Shown here in pieces: positions 16,675-26,564 of a stretch of DNA of 64,000 nt (positions are counted from its first letter, which is position 1; every line of letters begins with the position of its first letter). The stretch lies in contig CALXMP010000006.1 of assembly GCA_944389505.1 (NCBI GenBank), forward strand, positions 31,502 to 95,501, read 5' to 3'. Position numbers and translations under genes: made by a program. The notes below the pieces were generated by a model. That model was not told the DNA's origin. It made no database searches and saw nothing but the letters and a program-made list of their open reading frames with translations. This DNA comes from an uncultured Spirochaetaceae bacterium. Lineage in GTDB: Bacteria > Spirochaetota > Spirochaetia > Sphaerochaetales > Sphaerochaetaceae.

Positions 16675-18283
16675 TCTTATCTCCGATTTCAGCTAGGATG
16701 AATACGATGAGGGCTTCCAGAAGCAGCACCGTTCCCAGCGCCGACGCGCTCTGGTAATCATAGCGGCCGATAAGGTCATAGATAAGCGCAGGAAGGGTAG
16801 TGAGCCTCCCTAGGGATATCATCATGGTGGCATTCACCTCTCCGAGCGAGAGGGCAAACGCAAAGCAGAATGCCTTCCTCCTTCCCCCTTTAAGAAGAGG
16901 CTTCTCAACCTTCCTTATGGTCCTGCCAGGGCTCATTCCCAGCGTATAGGCACTTTCTCTGAGTATCTCTGGAACGGCCTTTGCCCTGGGCATAAGCGTT
17001 CTGATTGAGAAGGGGAGCGTGATCATGACATGGGCCGCAAGCAGCATGATGTACCGTATCCAGTCTGCAGATAGTGGCAGAAACCTGCTTATTGCAGATG
17101 ATACAATCAGGAGCCCGAGCCCGATTGTCACCGAACCTGCTGCAAGGGGAAGCGTTGAGATGAATGACAGGATCCTGGATCGTCTATGTGAGGAATAGAG
17201 CGCTATGGCCGATGCTGCAGATACCGACAGCCATGCGGAGATGAGCGCTATAGCAAAGCTTGCCGCGATTGCCATGCTTCCCGATTCAAGGCCCTTCATC
17301 CAGTGCTCGACAGTGAATGCGCCTCCTTTTGCATGGAAGCTCCGGTAGACGATTGCGAGCATCGGAGGAAGAAGGAAGGATAGGATAAGGAACATTATGA
17401 TGAATGCCGCAGCAAGGCTCCATCCATGCGCTTTCCTGAGCGTCCTTCTTTTTCTGTCGACTTTCTTCTCCCTGCGGCCTTCTGGCGTGATAAGCAGCAG
17501 CAATGCCGTGGCAGCCAGCGCTATGATTGAGATCGCGGCTGCAGATGGGATGTCCGCATCGATATAGACCCTTCTGTAGATCTCTGCTTCCATCGTGTAG
17601 TACCTGGGCTGTCCTCCCAGGACAAGCACGATTGCAAATGAGGAGAAGCAATAGAGGAATATGAGGGCAAAGGATGCGGCCGCGCTTCCTCTGAGGGACG
17701 GCAGCGTCACATGGAGGAATGTCCAGAGGCGGCTTCTGCCGAGCGAATAGGCGGCATACTCCTCGTTCCCGCTCCGTTCGCTCCAGGCTCCTGTGATGAT
17801 GAGGAATGCTATCGGGAAATTGAGATATGCATGGGCAAGGATTATCGCGGGGAATGTGTACAGTATCCTGAATGGTCTGTAGCCTTGGCCGATGATCTGG
17901 GAAAGCATCGTGTTTAGATAGCCGTTGTTGCCATACCATATCACGAAGCCAAGGACGACAAGGATGGCGGGCATTGTGAACGAAAGTCCTGAAAGCGCAA
18001 GTATCGCTCTGCGGCCGGGAAAGCGGTATGAGGCGAAGAACGCCGCGAATGGAATTGCCAGGAGCGTGGATACAAGAGCAGAGAGAAATGCTTCCTCTGC
18101 GGTGAACAGAAGTATCCTGTATGTGGCTCCTTCACAAAGAGCTTCTGCCAGTGTTCCCTCCCTGATGGCGCTCGAGAATACGAATGCCATCGGAATGAGA
18201 AAGAGAATTACAATAAGGAGCAGGGCAGGGATTGTCCTTGCCCTGTAGCTCCATAGTCCTATCTTGCCATTATCTCTGCCCAT
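16661..18283 (-). CDS. Thiamine ABC transporter, fused permease (ThiP-like)
   Basis: The 540-aa protein has about 12 membrane spans in two homologous halves, each with a binding-protein-dependent permease (EAA) loop; the second reads AKAVPEILRESAYTLGMSP. This fused-dimer layout is typical of ThiP and Fe3+-type permeases. It lies between the substrate-binding and ATPase genes and overlaps both (25 bp and 14 bp). Substrate is inferred from the riboswitch. Confidence 0.9.
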   Translation of the reverse strand: MGRDNGKIGLWSYRARTIPALLLIVILFLIPMAFVFSSAIREGTLAEALCEGATYRILLFTAEEAFLSALVSTLLAIPFAAFFASYRFPGRRAILALSGLSFTMPAILVVLGFVIWYGNNGYLNTMLSQIIGQGYRPFRILYTFPAIILAHAYLNFPIAFLIITGAWSERSGNEEYAAYSLGRSRLWTFLHVTLPSLRGSAAASFALIFLYCFSSFAIVLVLGGQPRYYTMEAEIYRRVYIDADIPSAAAISIIALAATALLLLITPEGRREKKVDRKRRTLRKAHGWSLAAAFIIMFLILSFLLPPMLAIVYRSFHAKGGAFTVEHWMKGLESGSMAIAASFAIALISAWLSVSAASAIALYSSHRRSRILSFISTLPLAAGSVTIGLGLLIVSSAISRFLPLSADWIRYIMLLAAHVMITLPFSIRTLMPRAKAVPEILRESAYTLGMSPGRTIRKVEKPLLKGGRRKAFCFAFALSLGEVNATMMISLGRLTTLPALIYDLIGRYDYQSASALGTVLLLEALIVFILAEIGDKNGIS

Positions 18284-19260
18284 GTGGATATTATCTCATC
18301 TCTCTTCTCGGCGCTTATGCCGGAGGACGTGAACATTATGGCAGGTTCCGGAGCCCACTTGAATGCATCCGGCAGGACCGTTGTGCTGTTTGCTGGATAC
18401 ATTGAGTTCGCGATAGCTATATCTGCCTGCCCCTCTGTGAGGATGAAGTCGATGAACGCCTCTGCCTCGGCACGCTTGTCAGTTCCTTTGATTATGCCTA
18501 TGCCCTCAATCGTTGCCTCATGCCCTTCCGGGAATACCAGTGCCTGATACCTCGTGGTATTCTCGTTCATCACATGGTATACAGGGCTTGTAGTATATGA
18601 GAGCACGATAGGAGCTTCCCCTTCGGTGAACAGACCGTAAGCAGAGGACCATCCATCTGCTACCGTGAGTGCGTTCTCCTTCATTGCCTCCCACCATGCG
18701 GTGAAGTCATCGCCATAGAGATTGTATGTCCAGAGAAGCAGCCCAAGACCGACAGATGATGTCCTCGGGTCGATGAGTATAACCTGTCCTCTGTATTCAG
18801 GTGATGTGAGATCCATCAATGATTCGGGCTTTCTCAGTCCTGACTCAGAGTCCCAGACGAATGCGAAGTCGCCGTAATCGAACGGGATCAGCCTGTGCTC
18901 CGGATCGAATTCAAGCCTGTCCGGTATATTCTCGAGCACTGGTGATTCGTATGGCTCAAGGTACTCATAGGCCCTGTATGCGAAATCATCGGTTATGCCG
19001 ATCACGACATCGGCATCGGTAGAGCTTCCTTCAAGCTCGATCCTGCTCAGCATCTCGACAGCATCCCCGGCTCCTACGAGCTCGACATCGATGCCAGTCT
19101 TCTCTTCGAACATGGGAATGAGCTTTCCTGCAGGACCCCAGTCCCCTGAGAATGAATCGTATGCATATACTGTGAGCGTATCGGATTCTGATGCAGCCTG
19201 TGCCGATACGATAGCTGAAGCCGCTATAAGAAGAACTGCTAATAGGATTGTCTTTTTCAT
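18259..19260 (-). CDS. thiB: Thiamine ABC transporter, substrate-binding protein
   Basis: The 333-aa protein has a signal peptide (MKKTILLAVLLIAASAIVSAQA). A type II periplasmic binding fold follows, with TLTVYAYDSFSGDWGPAGK near the N-terminus and PFDYGDFAFVWDSE and VLSYTTSPVYH further on, characteristic of ThiB. It would capture thiamine or its phosphates in the periplasm. AAGGAG stands 5 nt before the ATG and can be hidden in a small hairpin at the end of the TPP riboswitch. Confidence 0.92.
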   Translation of the reverse strand: MKKTILLAVLLIAASAIVSAQAASESDTLTVYAYDSFSGDWGPAGKLIPMFEEKTGIDVELVGAGDAVEMLSRIELEGSSTDADVVIGITDDFAYRAYEYLEPYESPVLENIPDRLEFDPEHRLIPFDYGDFAFVWDSESGLRKPESLMDLTSPEYRGQVILIDPRTSSVGLGLLLWTYNLYGDDFTAWWEAMKENALTVADGWSSAYGLFTEGEAPIVLSYTTSPVYHVMNENTTRYQALVFPEGHEATIEGIGIIKGTDKRAEAEAFIDFILTEGQADIAIANSMYPANSTTVLPDAFKWAPEPAIMFTSSGISAEKRDEIISTWAEIMAR

Positions 19261-19282
19261 AAGATCTCCTTCCGGAGGGCAC

Positions 19283-19355
19283 TGTCCTTCCCTTCGCTGG
19301 CATTATCCAGATCAGGTCCGAGGGTATGTTCTCAGGCAGATGCCACCCCTAGACA
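19283..19355 (-). promoter_or_regulatory. TPP riboswitch (THI element)
   Basis: On the minus strand the conserved core is present: GGGGTGGC, CTGAGA, ATACCCT, GGACCTGATCTGGATAATGCC and GCGAAGGGAA, in the right order. Between the aptamer and the thiB start, CTCC-GGAA-GGAG (19266-19277) forms a small hairpin that contains the thiB Shine-Dalgarno. This points to translational control: ligand-bound RNA would leave that hairpin formed and lower import when TPP is plentiful. Confidence 0.95.
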
Positions 19356-19397
19356 GCTAGAATCTACCGTTCAATCCATGGCTAGTCAATAAGCTGT

Positions 19398-19426
19398 TTG
19401 ACTATATCCCTGTGCTTTATTATCTT
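19398..19426 (+). promoter_or_regulatory. Promoter of grpE
   Basis: TTGACT (19398-19403), a 17-bp spacer, and TATCTT (19421-19426). The spacer end plus -10 (CTTTATTATCTT) is identical to the dnaK promoter at 20062-20090. Confidence 0.65.
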
Positions 19427-19456
19427 CATTACTGGCTGCCCTTAAGGAGGGTGGAT

Positions 19457-20065
19457 ATGAAAGGAAGAAAAAAGAATAAGAGGTGCGAGATGCCTGAAGA
19501 AGATAAGAAGACTTCTATTGAAGAGGAGAAGACAGAAGCGGAGGCTGCTGCAGGAACTCCTGAGGAGAACGATGCGAAGGACGCAAGGATCTCCGAGCTG
19601 GAATCTAAGGTCAAGGAGCTTGAGGAAACGATCGCGGATCTCAAGGACAAGGCCCTTAGGGATGCTGCCGATACGGAGAACTACAAGAAGAGGCTCCGTG
19701 CCGATAAGGAGAGCGCCGTACGTTATGCCAATGAGGGTCTTATAAAGGATCTTCTCGATCCTCTTGATAATTTCTCGAGAGCTGTCGAGGCTGCAGGAAG
19801 CACCGGGGATGTCGAGTCGATAAAGACCGGTATATCGATGGTGGAGAGCCAGCTCCAGTCGATTCTCCGCAACAACTGGGGACTTGAGCCGTATTCACCG
19901 GAGGGCGAGGACTTCAACCCTTCAGAGATGGAGGCATGTCTTGTCCAGGAGGATGAGAATCTGGACAGGGAGAAGGTGCTGCAGGTCCTTCTCAAGGGCT
20001 ACAAGCTCAATGGCAAGGTGATCAGGGCTGCAAAAGTAATGGTCGGTAAGCCTAAAAAGAATTGA
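19457..20065 (+). CDS. grpE: Nucleotide exchange factor GrpE
   Basis: I start the gene at ATG 19457, which has AAGGAGG 6 nt upstream, giving 202 residues. The N-terminal third is acidic and coiled-coil (ISELESKVKELEETIADLKDK). It runs into RDAADTENYKKRLRADKESAVRYA and a C-terminal beta domain with GEDFNPSEMEACLVQEDE and LLKGYKLNGKVIRAAKVMV. GrpE drives ADP release from DnaK, the next gene. Confidence 0.96.
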   Translation: MKGRKKNKRCEMPEEDKKTSIEEEKTEAEAAAGTPEENDAKDARISELESKVKELEETIADLKDKALRDAADTENYKKRLRADKESAVRYANEGLIKDLLDPLDNFSRAVEAAGSTGDVESIKTGISMVESQLQSILRNNWGLEPYSPEGEDFNPSEMEACLVQEDENLDREKVLQVLLKGYKLNGKVIRAAKVMVGKPKKN

Positions 20066-20090
20066 CGATTGCATCAGCCTTTATTATCTT
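20062..20090 (+). promoter_or_regulatory. Internal promoter of dnaK
   Basis: TTGACG (20062-20067) overlaps the grpE stop codon. A 17-bp spacer leads to TATCTT (20085-20090). It matches the grpE promoter in both boxes, the spacer length and the 12 bases CTTTATTATCTT. No CIRCE inverted repeat is visible at either promoter. Confidence 0.65.
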
Positions 20091-20156
20091 ACCGTCTGAG
20101 ATAGCAGATAGCTATCATAGGATGATTCTTAAAGCAATATATGGAGAGAAGATAAA

Positions 20157-22085
20157 ATGGGAAAGATTATAGGTATAGACCTTGGAACCACAAACAGCTG
20201 CGTAGCGGTGATGGAAGGCAATGAGCCTGTTGTCATCACAAATAGCGAAGGTGACAGGACAACCCCGTCCGTCGTAGGTTTCACGGAGAATGATAGACTT
20301 GTCGGAAAGCCGGCAAAGAACCAGATGGTCACGAACCCTGAGAATACTGTCTATTCCATCAAGAGGTTCATGGGCAGGAAGTATCATGAGGTAAGCGAGG
20401 AGATCTCGATGGTTCCATACAAGGTTGTTGCAGGAGCCAATGATGAGATCAAGGTCGCTATAAGGGGCAAGGAGTACTCTCCGCAGGAGATTTCAGCTAT
20501 CGTGCTCCAGAAGATGAAGAAGACAGCTGAGGACTATCTTGGAGAGCCGGTAACGGAAGCAGTCATCACTGTTCCTGCATACTTCAATGATTCCCAGCGC
20601 CAGGCAACAAAGGACGCGGGAAGGATTGCAGGACTTGATGTAAAGAGAATCGTTAACGAGCCTACAGCCGCAGCTCTTGCATATGGCTTTGGCAAGGACA
20701 AGTCCGATAAGGAAGAGACGATTGCTGTCTATGATTTCGGTGGCGGTACATTCGATATCTCCATCCTTGAGCTTGGCGACGGAGTATTCGAGGTAAAGTC
20801 CACAAACGGCGATACGCATCTTGGTGGAGATAATATCGATCAGTGCATCATCGACTGGATGGTCGCGGACTTCAAGCAGAAGAACGGCGTCGATCTCTCG
20901 AAGGACAAGATGTCGCTCCAGAGGCTGAAGGAAGCTGCAGAGCAGGCTAAGATCGTACTCTCATCCTCAACGACGACTACGATCAACCTTCCGTTCATCA
21001 CAGCCAACGCATCTGGTCCGCTTCATCTTCAGATGGAGCTCACAAGAGCTAAGTTCGAGCAGATGATTGCTCCGCTTGTGGAGAGGACAAAGACTCCATG
21101 TCTCAATGCTCTCCGCGATGCAGGCATCTCAGCTTCCGATGTTGATGAGGTAATCCTCGTCGGTGGTTCATCGAGAATCCCGTGTGTTCAGGAGCTCGTG
21201 AAGAATCTCTTCGGAAAGGAACCTCATAAGGGCGTTAACCCCGATGAAGTCGTTGCTGTCGGAGCATCGATTCAGGGCGGAATCCTCAAGGGCGATGTCA
21301 AGGATGTTCTCCTTCTGGATGTCACTCCGCTTTCACTCGGTATCGAGACACTCGGAGGTGTATGCACGAAGCTGATTGAGAGGAATACTACTATTCCTAC
21401 AAGGAAGAGCCAGATCTTCTCCACAGCATCCGACGGACAGACTGCTGTATCGATCCACGTACTGCAGGGCGAGAGAGAGCTTGCATCCCAGAACAGGACG
21501 CTCGGCACATTCAACCTTGAGGGCATTGCACCGGCTCCGCGCGGAGTACCTCAGATCGAGGTCACCTTCGATATCGATGCGAACGGCATAGTCCATGTAT
21601 CCGCAAAGGATCTTGGAACTGGCAAGGAGCAGAAGATCAGGATCGAGTCCTCCTCCGGTCTTTCGGAGCAGGAGATCGACAGAATGGTCAAGGACGCTGA
21701 GGCCCATGCCGATGAGGATAAGAGGGCAAGGGAGTCAATCGACGCAAGGAATACGGCAGAGAGTGTCGTATATGCTACGGAGAAGGCTCTTAAGGACTAT
21801 GGCGATAAGGTCTCCGCAGATGAGAGAGCGAAGATCGAGAGTGCGCTCAAGGATCTCAAGGATACGCTTCAGGATCAGAATGCATCCGCAGAGGCTATCA
21901 AGAGTCAGACCGAGAAGGTCCAGCAGGCTTCGATGGAGCTTGGCCAGAAGGTCTATGAGAGCGCTCAGCAGAGCCAGCAGCCAGGTGCATCCGCTGGTCC
22001 GGACAGCAGCTCAGCATCATCTTCCAGCAGCAATGGCAATGATGATGGTCCTACAATGGATGCGAACTTCGAAGAGGTCAAATAA
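20157..22085 (+). CDS. dnaK: Chaperone DnaK (Hsp70)
   Basis: At 642 residues it is of standard length. The N-terminus [35 protein letters not shown], and [17 protein letters not shown] are the Hsp70 signatures of the ATPase domain. The linker [18 protein letters not shown] leads to the peptide-binding domain. The C-terminal tail is rich in Ser/Gln/Asn and ends in an acidic motif. It folds and protects proteins together with GrpE and DnaJ on either side. Confidence 0.98.
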   Translation: MGKIIGIDLGTTNSCVAVMEGNEPVVITNSEGDRTTPSVVGFTENDRLVGKPAKNQMVTNPENTVYSIKRFMGRKYHEVSEEISMVPYKVVAGANDEIKVAIRGKEYSPQEISAIVLQKMKKTAEDYLGEPVTEAVITVPAYFNDSQRQATKDAGRIAGLDVKRIVNEPTAAALAYGFGKDKSDKEETIAVYDFGGGTFDISILELGDGVFEVKSTNGDTHLGGDNIDQCIIDWMVADFKQKNGVDLSKDKMSLQRLKEAAEQAKIVLSSSTTTTINLPFITANASGPLHLQMELTRAKFEQMIAPLVERTKTPCLNALRDAGISASDVDEVILVGGSSRIPCVQELVKNLFGKEPHKGVNPDEVVAVGASIQGGILKGDVKDVLLLDVTPLSLGIETLGGVCTKLIERNTTIPTRKSQIFSTASDGQTAVSIHVLQGERELASQNRTLGTFNLEGIAPAPRGVPQIEVTFDIDANGIVHVSAKDLGTGKEQKIRIESSSGLSEQEIDRMVKDAEAHADEDKRARESIDARNTAESVVYATEKALKDYGDKVSADERAKIESALKDLKDTLQDQNASAEAIKSQTEKVQQASMELGQKVYESAQQSQQPGASAGPDSSSASSSSSNGNDDGPTMDANFEEVK

Positions 22086-22109
22086 GGCACTTCGGATCTA
22101 TTCAGGGAA

Positions 22110-22135
22110 AGCAGCATGGAAGCATGCTGCTTTTC
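22110..22135 (+). terminator. Hairpin and T-run between dnaK and dnaJ
   Basis: AGCAGCATG (22110-22118) pairs with CATGCTGCT (22123-22131) around loop GAAG, followed by TTTT. As dnaJ starts 20 bp further on with no obvious promoter of its own, this is probably an attenuating terminator that lowers dnaJ relative to dnaK. Confidence 0.65.
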
Positions 22136-22154
22136 TGGGTTAAGAAGGGATTCT

Positions 22155-23267
22155 ATGGCAAAGAGGGATTATTATGAGGTCCTTGGGGTATCCAAGACCG
22201 CTACCGAGGAGGAGATAAAGAAGGCGTACAGGAAGATCGCACTGCAGAATCATCCTGATACCCATCCCAATGACAAGGCGGCGGAGGAGAGATTCAAGGA
22301 AGCCAGCGAGGCTTATGAGGTGCTCTCCGACCCGAAGAAGAGAAGCACGTACGATCAGTTCGGCTTCGCAGGCATGAATAATTTCCAGGGCGGAGCTGCC
22401 GGCAACTATTCGAATGTCTATCGTGATTTCTCTGATATCTTCGGAGGAGCTGGCGGCTTTGAGGATATCTTCTCATCTTTCTTCGGAGGTGGCAGACAGC
22501 GTTCGAGAGCTCAGGGCGGAGAGCCGGGGGCTTCATTCCGATACGATCTCACGCTCGATTTCAAGGAAGCGGTATTTGGATGCAAGAAGGAGATATCATT
22601 CTCGCATAAAGTCAGATGCCCGTCCTGTTCTGGACAGGGCGGAAGCGGAAAGCACTCATGTCCGACCTGCGGAGGTTCTGGCCGTGTCGCGACAGGTTCC
22701 GGTTTCTTCCAGATGGCCACAACATGCCGTACCTGCGGCGGAAAGGGCTATGTGATTGACAATCCATGTGCGGAGTGCCATGGTACCGGTACTGTCTCAA
22801 AGCGCGAGAAGCTTATGGTGACTATCCAGCCCGGTGTCGATAACGGTACAAGGCTCACGCTGCGAGGAAAGGGAGATGAGGGCACAGGCGGTGCTCCCGA
22901 TGGGGATCTCGTCCTCTTCATCTCTGTCCGGCCAGATAAGTACTTCGTGCGTGAGGGCGATGATGTCTATCTTCAGATTCCTGTATCGGTCGCACAGGCC
23001 TCTCTGGGAGCGACTGTGCTTGTTCCGACAGTCGACGGGACCGATGTCTCTGTGGACATTCCGCAGGGAATACAGTCTGGGACGATGCTCCGCCTGAAGG
23101 GAAAGGGTGTGCCGCGTCTGAGAGGCGGTGGCCGCGGGGATATGTATCTCCGCGTTGTTGTCGATATTCCGAGAAGACTTTCGATGAAGGCAAAGGATCT
23201 TATGAGACAGCTTGCCGGGGAGCTTAAGGAGACGAATCGCCCCGAGCCAATGGAGTTCAGAGACTGA
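22155..23267 (+). CDS. dnaJ: Chaperone DnaJ (Hsp40)
   Basis: From ATG 22155 ([16 protein letters not shown]) the protein has 370 residues. It has a J domain with the HPD motif (NHPDTHPND), a Gly/Phe-rich segment, four zinc-finger repeats ([32 protein letters not shown]) and two C-terminal substrate-binding domains. An earlier in-frame start at 22116 would begin inside the attenuator hairpin. Its stop overlaps the next start (TGATG). Confidence 0.97.
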   Translation: MAKRDYYEVLGVSKTATEEEIKKAYRKIALQNHPDTHPNDKAAEERFKEASEAYEVLSDPKKRSTYDQFGFAGMNNFQGGAAGNYSNVYRDFSDIFGGAGGFEDIFSSFFGGGRQRSRAQGGEPGASFRYDLTLDFKEAVFGCKKEISFSHKVRCPSCSGQGGSGKHSCPTCGGSGRVATGSGFFQMATTCRTCGGKGYVIDNPCAECHGTGTVSKREKLMVTIQPGVDNGTRLTLRGKGDEGTGGAPDGDLVLFISVRPDKYFVREGDDVYLQIPVSVAQASLGATVLVPTVDGTDVSVDIPQGIQSGTMLRLKGKGVPRLRGGGRGDMYLRVVVDIPRRLSMKAKDLMRQLAGELKETNRPEPMEFRD

Positions 23268-24025
23268 TGGGAGAGAAGGTTTACGGCTATCATGCCATTG
23301 AAGAGGCCATAAAGAAGGCTGGTATGGGTTCCACGCTCTTTGTCGAGCGCGGGGGCGGTGAGAAGCTTGAGGCGCTTGTGCGTTCAGCAAAGCTTACCGG
23401 ACGCATTGCGGTGAAGAAGCTTTCCAGAGAAGAGCTGCAGAGGATGCTTCCCGATGCGGATGTCCGCGGTGCTATCCTCGATATAGGAGGACCGAGACGA
23501 GGAGCTTCCAGACTGAAGGAGACATCGGTATCCGAGTTCTGTGCATCGCTTGAGGAAGGGCAGGGTGCTCTCGTTGTCCTTCTGGATGGCATCACCGATC
23601 CTCATAATCTCGGAGCAATCCTCAGGTCCGCTGATCAGTTCGGCGCTGATCTTGTCGTGATTCCCGAGCGCAGGGCGGTGCAGGCCAATGAGACTGTCGT
23701 GAAGGTGTCCTCCGGAGCTGCCCAGTATGTGCCGCTTGCCGTTGTTCCGAATCTGACGCGCGAGCTTAAGACGCTCAAGGACAATGGATTCTGGATCTAT
23801 GGCGCCGATATGTCAGGCGAGGATTCATACACAGCTGATTTCCCTGCCCGCACAGCCATCGTCATGGGCTCTGAGGGCGATGGGATATCGCAGCTGGTGA
23901 GGAAGAACTGCGATTATATCGTATCAATCCCGATGAGAGGGCATATCGATTCACTGAATGTTTCGGTAGCTGCGGGAATCCTTCTCTATGAGTTCAGAAG
24001 GCCGCGCAATCAGGAGATGAAATAG
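23267..24025 (+). CDS. SpoU/TrmH-family RNA 2'-O-methyltransferase (RlmB-like)
   Basis: The 252-aa protein starts VYGYHAIEEAI, the substrate-binding domain typical of RlmB. A SPOUT methyltransferase domain follows with LDGITDPHNLGAILRSADQF, IVMGSEGDGIS and IPMRGHIDSLNVSVAAGI. These three motifs form the knotted SAM site. RlmB methylates a 23S rRNA guanosine; other TrmH members act on tRNA, so the exact target is inferred. It is coupled to dnaJ by a one-base overlap and converges on purD, overlapping it by 16 bp. Confidence 0.9.
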   Translation: MGEKVYGYHAIEEAIKKAGMGSTLFVERGGGEKLEALVRSAKLTGRIAVKKLSREELQRMLPDADVRGAILDIGGPRRGASRLKETSVSEFCASLEEGQGALVVLLDGITDPHNLGAILRSADQFGADLVVIPERRAVQANETVVKVSSGAAQYVPLAVVPNLTRELKTLKDNGFWIYGADMSGEDSYTADFPARTAIVMGSEGDGISQLVRKNCDYIVSIPMRGHIDSLNVSVAAGILLYEFRRPRNQEMK

Positions 24026-25275
24026 GCATTGCCTATGTCATCTCTGTACCATAATCTGCCGAAATCCTTGTGTTTTATGACTTTATATGCCTGATGGTTG
24101 GCTCTCTCAAGATTCTCTCCGAAGCCGACCACGGTTATATTCCTTCCACCTGTCGTTATAGCTCTGCCACCCTCATCCTGCAGTGCTCCGCAGAATACCA
24201 GAGGATAGCCCGCGATAGGTTCGAGAAGCATATTGGTAAGCCCTTTGACCTCCCTTCCTATCTCAGGTTTCATTGGATAGCCTTCCGATGCAAGCACAAC
24301 CGCTACTGAGCAGAGCTCGGAGACAGAGAGATCCACGGAGCTGATCTTATCCTCCTGCATAGCGTTCAGGATTTCGATTATATCTGTCTGGATAAGCGGA
24401 ATCATTGCCTGGGCCGCTGGATCATTGAAGCGAACATGGTAATCAACGAGGTATGGCTTCCTGTCATCCGTGATGATCAGCGAGAGCGTCAGCACCCCCT
24501 TGTATGATAGCTGCTCGACCTTCATGCCGTACAGAGTAGGCTCTATGATCCTTTCCCTGATCTCATCCTTGAGCTCTTCGATTATGGGAACGGGACAGAT
24601 TGCGCCCATTCCTCCTGTAGGTGTCTTGTCATCAGCTGCCTTCTGGGTGTAATCGCTTGTAAGCGGGAGCATCAGGTAGCCGTTGTTATCGAGAAGAAGG
24701 GTGCAGCTTGCAGGGATTCCCTGCAGATGCTCTTCAAGAAGCACAGGAGACCGCTGCAGCAGGCTATCAGCGAAGTCAATCAATGATTTCGCTGAATCGG
24801 ATGTGAGCATTATGCGCGATGGTGTCACCGAATTGCTCTTTATTATGAATGTCTCGCCATCATGCTTCTCCAGATATTTCCTCAGCGACTCCCGGTCCTT
24901 GAAGAATGATCCGCGAGGAACGGGGATATTATGTCTTGCCATGAATGCCCTGGAGAATGATCTGTCTCCTTCCAGCTTCAGCGATCTTGTGGGAGCTCCG
25001 AATGTTCTTATTCCTCGATCTGTCAGATACTGCACAACACCCGTGAAGAGAGGAGCTTCCGTACCGATGAAGACGAAGTCTATGTTATAGACAGTGCATG
25101 CCTCATAGACATCCGCTGGATCTGATGGATTTACAGAGGGAAGATTGATGGCAAAGCGCGCAGTAGCAAGGTTCCCAGGGGCAATATACAATGCTGAGAT
25201 ATAGCAGCTTCTGCTGAACCACCATGCTACTGCATGGTCCTTTGCTCCGGAACCAAGTATCAGGACACGCATCAT
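24010..25275 (-). CDS. purD: Phosphoribosylamine-glycine ligase (GARS), divergent
   Basis: The 421-aa protein has the GARS N-terminal domain (RVLILGSGAKDHAVAW), the segment FVFIGTEAPLFTGVVQYL, and the ATP-grasp landmarks TPTGGMGAICPVP and VDYHVRFNDPAAQAMIPL. It would join glycine to phosphoribosylamine in purine synthesis. It differs from the usual consensus in places (GAKDHAV for GGREHAL, DFVFIGTEAP for D-V-V-GPE-P), so it is a divergent copy. A Shine-Dalgarno (GAGGAG) precedes two adjacent ATGs; either could be used. Confidence 0.85.
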   Translation of the reverse strand: MMRVLILGSGAKDHAVAWWFSRSCYISALYIAPGNLATARFAINLPSVNPSDPADVYEACTVYNIDFVFIGTEAPLFTGVVQYLTDRGIRTFGAPTRSLKLEGDRSFSRAFMARHNIPVPRGSFFKDRESLRKYLEKHDGETFIIKSNSVTPSRIMLTSDSAKSLIDFADSLLQRSPVLLEEHLQGIPASCTLLLDNNGYLMLPLTSDYTQKAADDKTPTGGMGAICPVPIIEELKDEIRERIIEPTLYGMKVEQLSYKGVLTLSLIITDDRKPYLVDYHVRFNDPAAQAMIPLIQTDIIEILNAMQEDKISSVDLSVSELCSVAVVLASEGYPMKPEIGREVKGLTNMLLEPIAGYPLVFCGALQDEGGRAITTGGRNITVVGFGENLERANHQAYKVIKHKDFGRLWYRDDIGNAYFIS

Positions 25276-25336
25276 TCAACTCCTCTATAGTTAAAACGCT
25301 ACCACACTGAAATTGGAAAAGCAAAGAAAAACGGAA

Positions 25337-26314
25337 TTACTTTTCTTCAGGAGTTTCTTCCAGAAGTTTCTTGAGCGCCATGACGCATTCTCTCTCGGTC
25401 AGTGCTTGGGATATCTCAGCCTTTACCTTATTTGCTCCCCTTATGCCCTTGATGTATGCCATAAGATGCTTCCGCATCTCTCTGCATGCCGTATTCTCTC
25501 CATAGTACCCGGTAGCAAGATGCAGGTGGCGGATTGCGGTATCCACCTTCTCCTCTATGGTTGGAATCCTGTATGAGCCAGTGCTGAATAACTCGGAAGA
25601 CATGCGGAAGATGAATGGATTGCCAATTGCTCCACGGGCAAACATCACGCCATCCATGCCATAGTTCCTGATGATGTCCTCTGCATCCTCTGGTGTGAAG
25701 ATATCCCCAGAGGCGAATAGCAGTACATTCTTTCCATTCATATGATCAGAGAGTGTTCTGAATGCTTGTCTGTCCGCAGTTCCCGAGTAGCCTGCAGCGC
25801 GTGTCCTGGCATGGAGCGTCAGCATCGATGCTCCTGCATCATATGCAGCATCTGCGAAATCCATAAAGCATATCGAGGAGGAATCCCATCCAAGGCGGAA
25901 TTTTACCGATACAGGGAGTCCCGTCTCCCTCTTCAGCGTTCTGACAATCTCTGCCATTCTCTCTGGAGTTTTCATCAAGGCAGATCCCGCGCCAGTCTTC
26001 ACGACCTTAGGTACAGGGCATCCGCAGTTTATATCAATCGCAGCTGGATTATGCCTCATCAATGCAGGGATGCAGCGCTCTACTGGATCGGCTGATGGTG
26101 CAAAGAGCTGTACGATGAGGTTGTCCTCTCTGGGAAATCTGTCAAGAAGGAGCTCTGTCTTATCGCTGCCTCTGGCAAGACCCTCTGCACTGACCATCTC
26201 GGTCACAGATGCCTCTGCACCGCATTCATGTGCAATCTGGCGGAATGCCTTGTCTGTATAGCCAGCAAGAGGAGCGAGCATGAATCGTGGATAGATTTCC
26301 CTTAGATCGGTCAT
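25337..26314 (-). CDS. tRNA-dihydrouridine synthase
   Basis: The 325-aa flavoprotein begins FMLAPLAGYTDKAFRQIAHE and has INCGCPVPKVVKTGAGSALM, the Dus active-site region with the catalytic Cys. GLPVSVKFRLGWD and LHARTRAAGYSGTAD follow, then FASGDIFTPEDAE and MFARGAIGNPFIF. It reduces uridines in the D-loop of tRNA using FMN and NADPH. The motif set is closest to the DusB-type branch. Confidence 0.93.
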   Translation of the reverse strand: MTDLREIYPRFMLAPLAGYTDKAFRQIAHECGAEASVTEMVSAEGLARGSDKTELLLDRFPREDNLIVQLFAPSADPVERCIPALMRHNPAAIDINCGCPVPKVVKTGAGSALMKTPERMAEIVRTLKRETGLPVSVKFRLGWDSSSICFMDFADAAYDAGASMLTLHARTRAAGYSGTADRQAFRTLSDHMNGKNVLLFASGDIFTPEDAEDIIRNYGMDGVMFARGAIGNPFIFRMSSELFSTGSYRIPTIEEKVDTAIRHLHLATGYYGENTACREMRKHLMAYIKGIRGANKVKAEISQALTERECVMALKKLLEETPEEK

Positions 26315-26564
26315 GCGATGATTCTACATGAAAGATGGAACAGAGGCCAGCATCATGCTCATGCATATAAATTCTCATTCGGTTTCTTAGATGGCAATAC
26401 CCGATTCCTAAGGTAATTCCTAAATTCTGATGAAAATGAGCTGGAATATAATATTAATACGGCGGAAGTTTATGCCGTGTCTGATATAAATAATGCTTGA
26501 AAAGCAGTTCCTGTTCGTCCCATATTCCGATAAACTACAACCATCCCAATCATGAGGTGATAAT

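Noticed and set aside
19380..20156. CIRCE operator at grpE or dnaK
   Set aside because: No TTAGCACTC-N9-GAGTGCTAA-like repeat is present in either leader.
26315..26564. Purine riboswitch before guaA
   Set aside because: The conserved junction bases of purine aptamers are absent; only a short GC hairpin (CGGC...GCCG) is visible.
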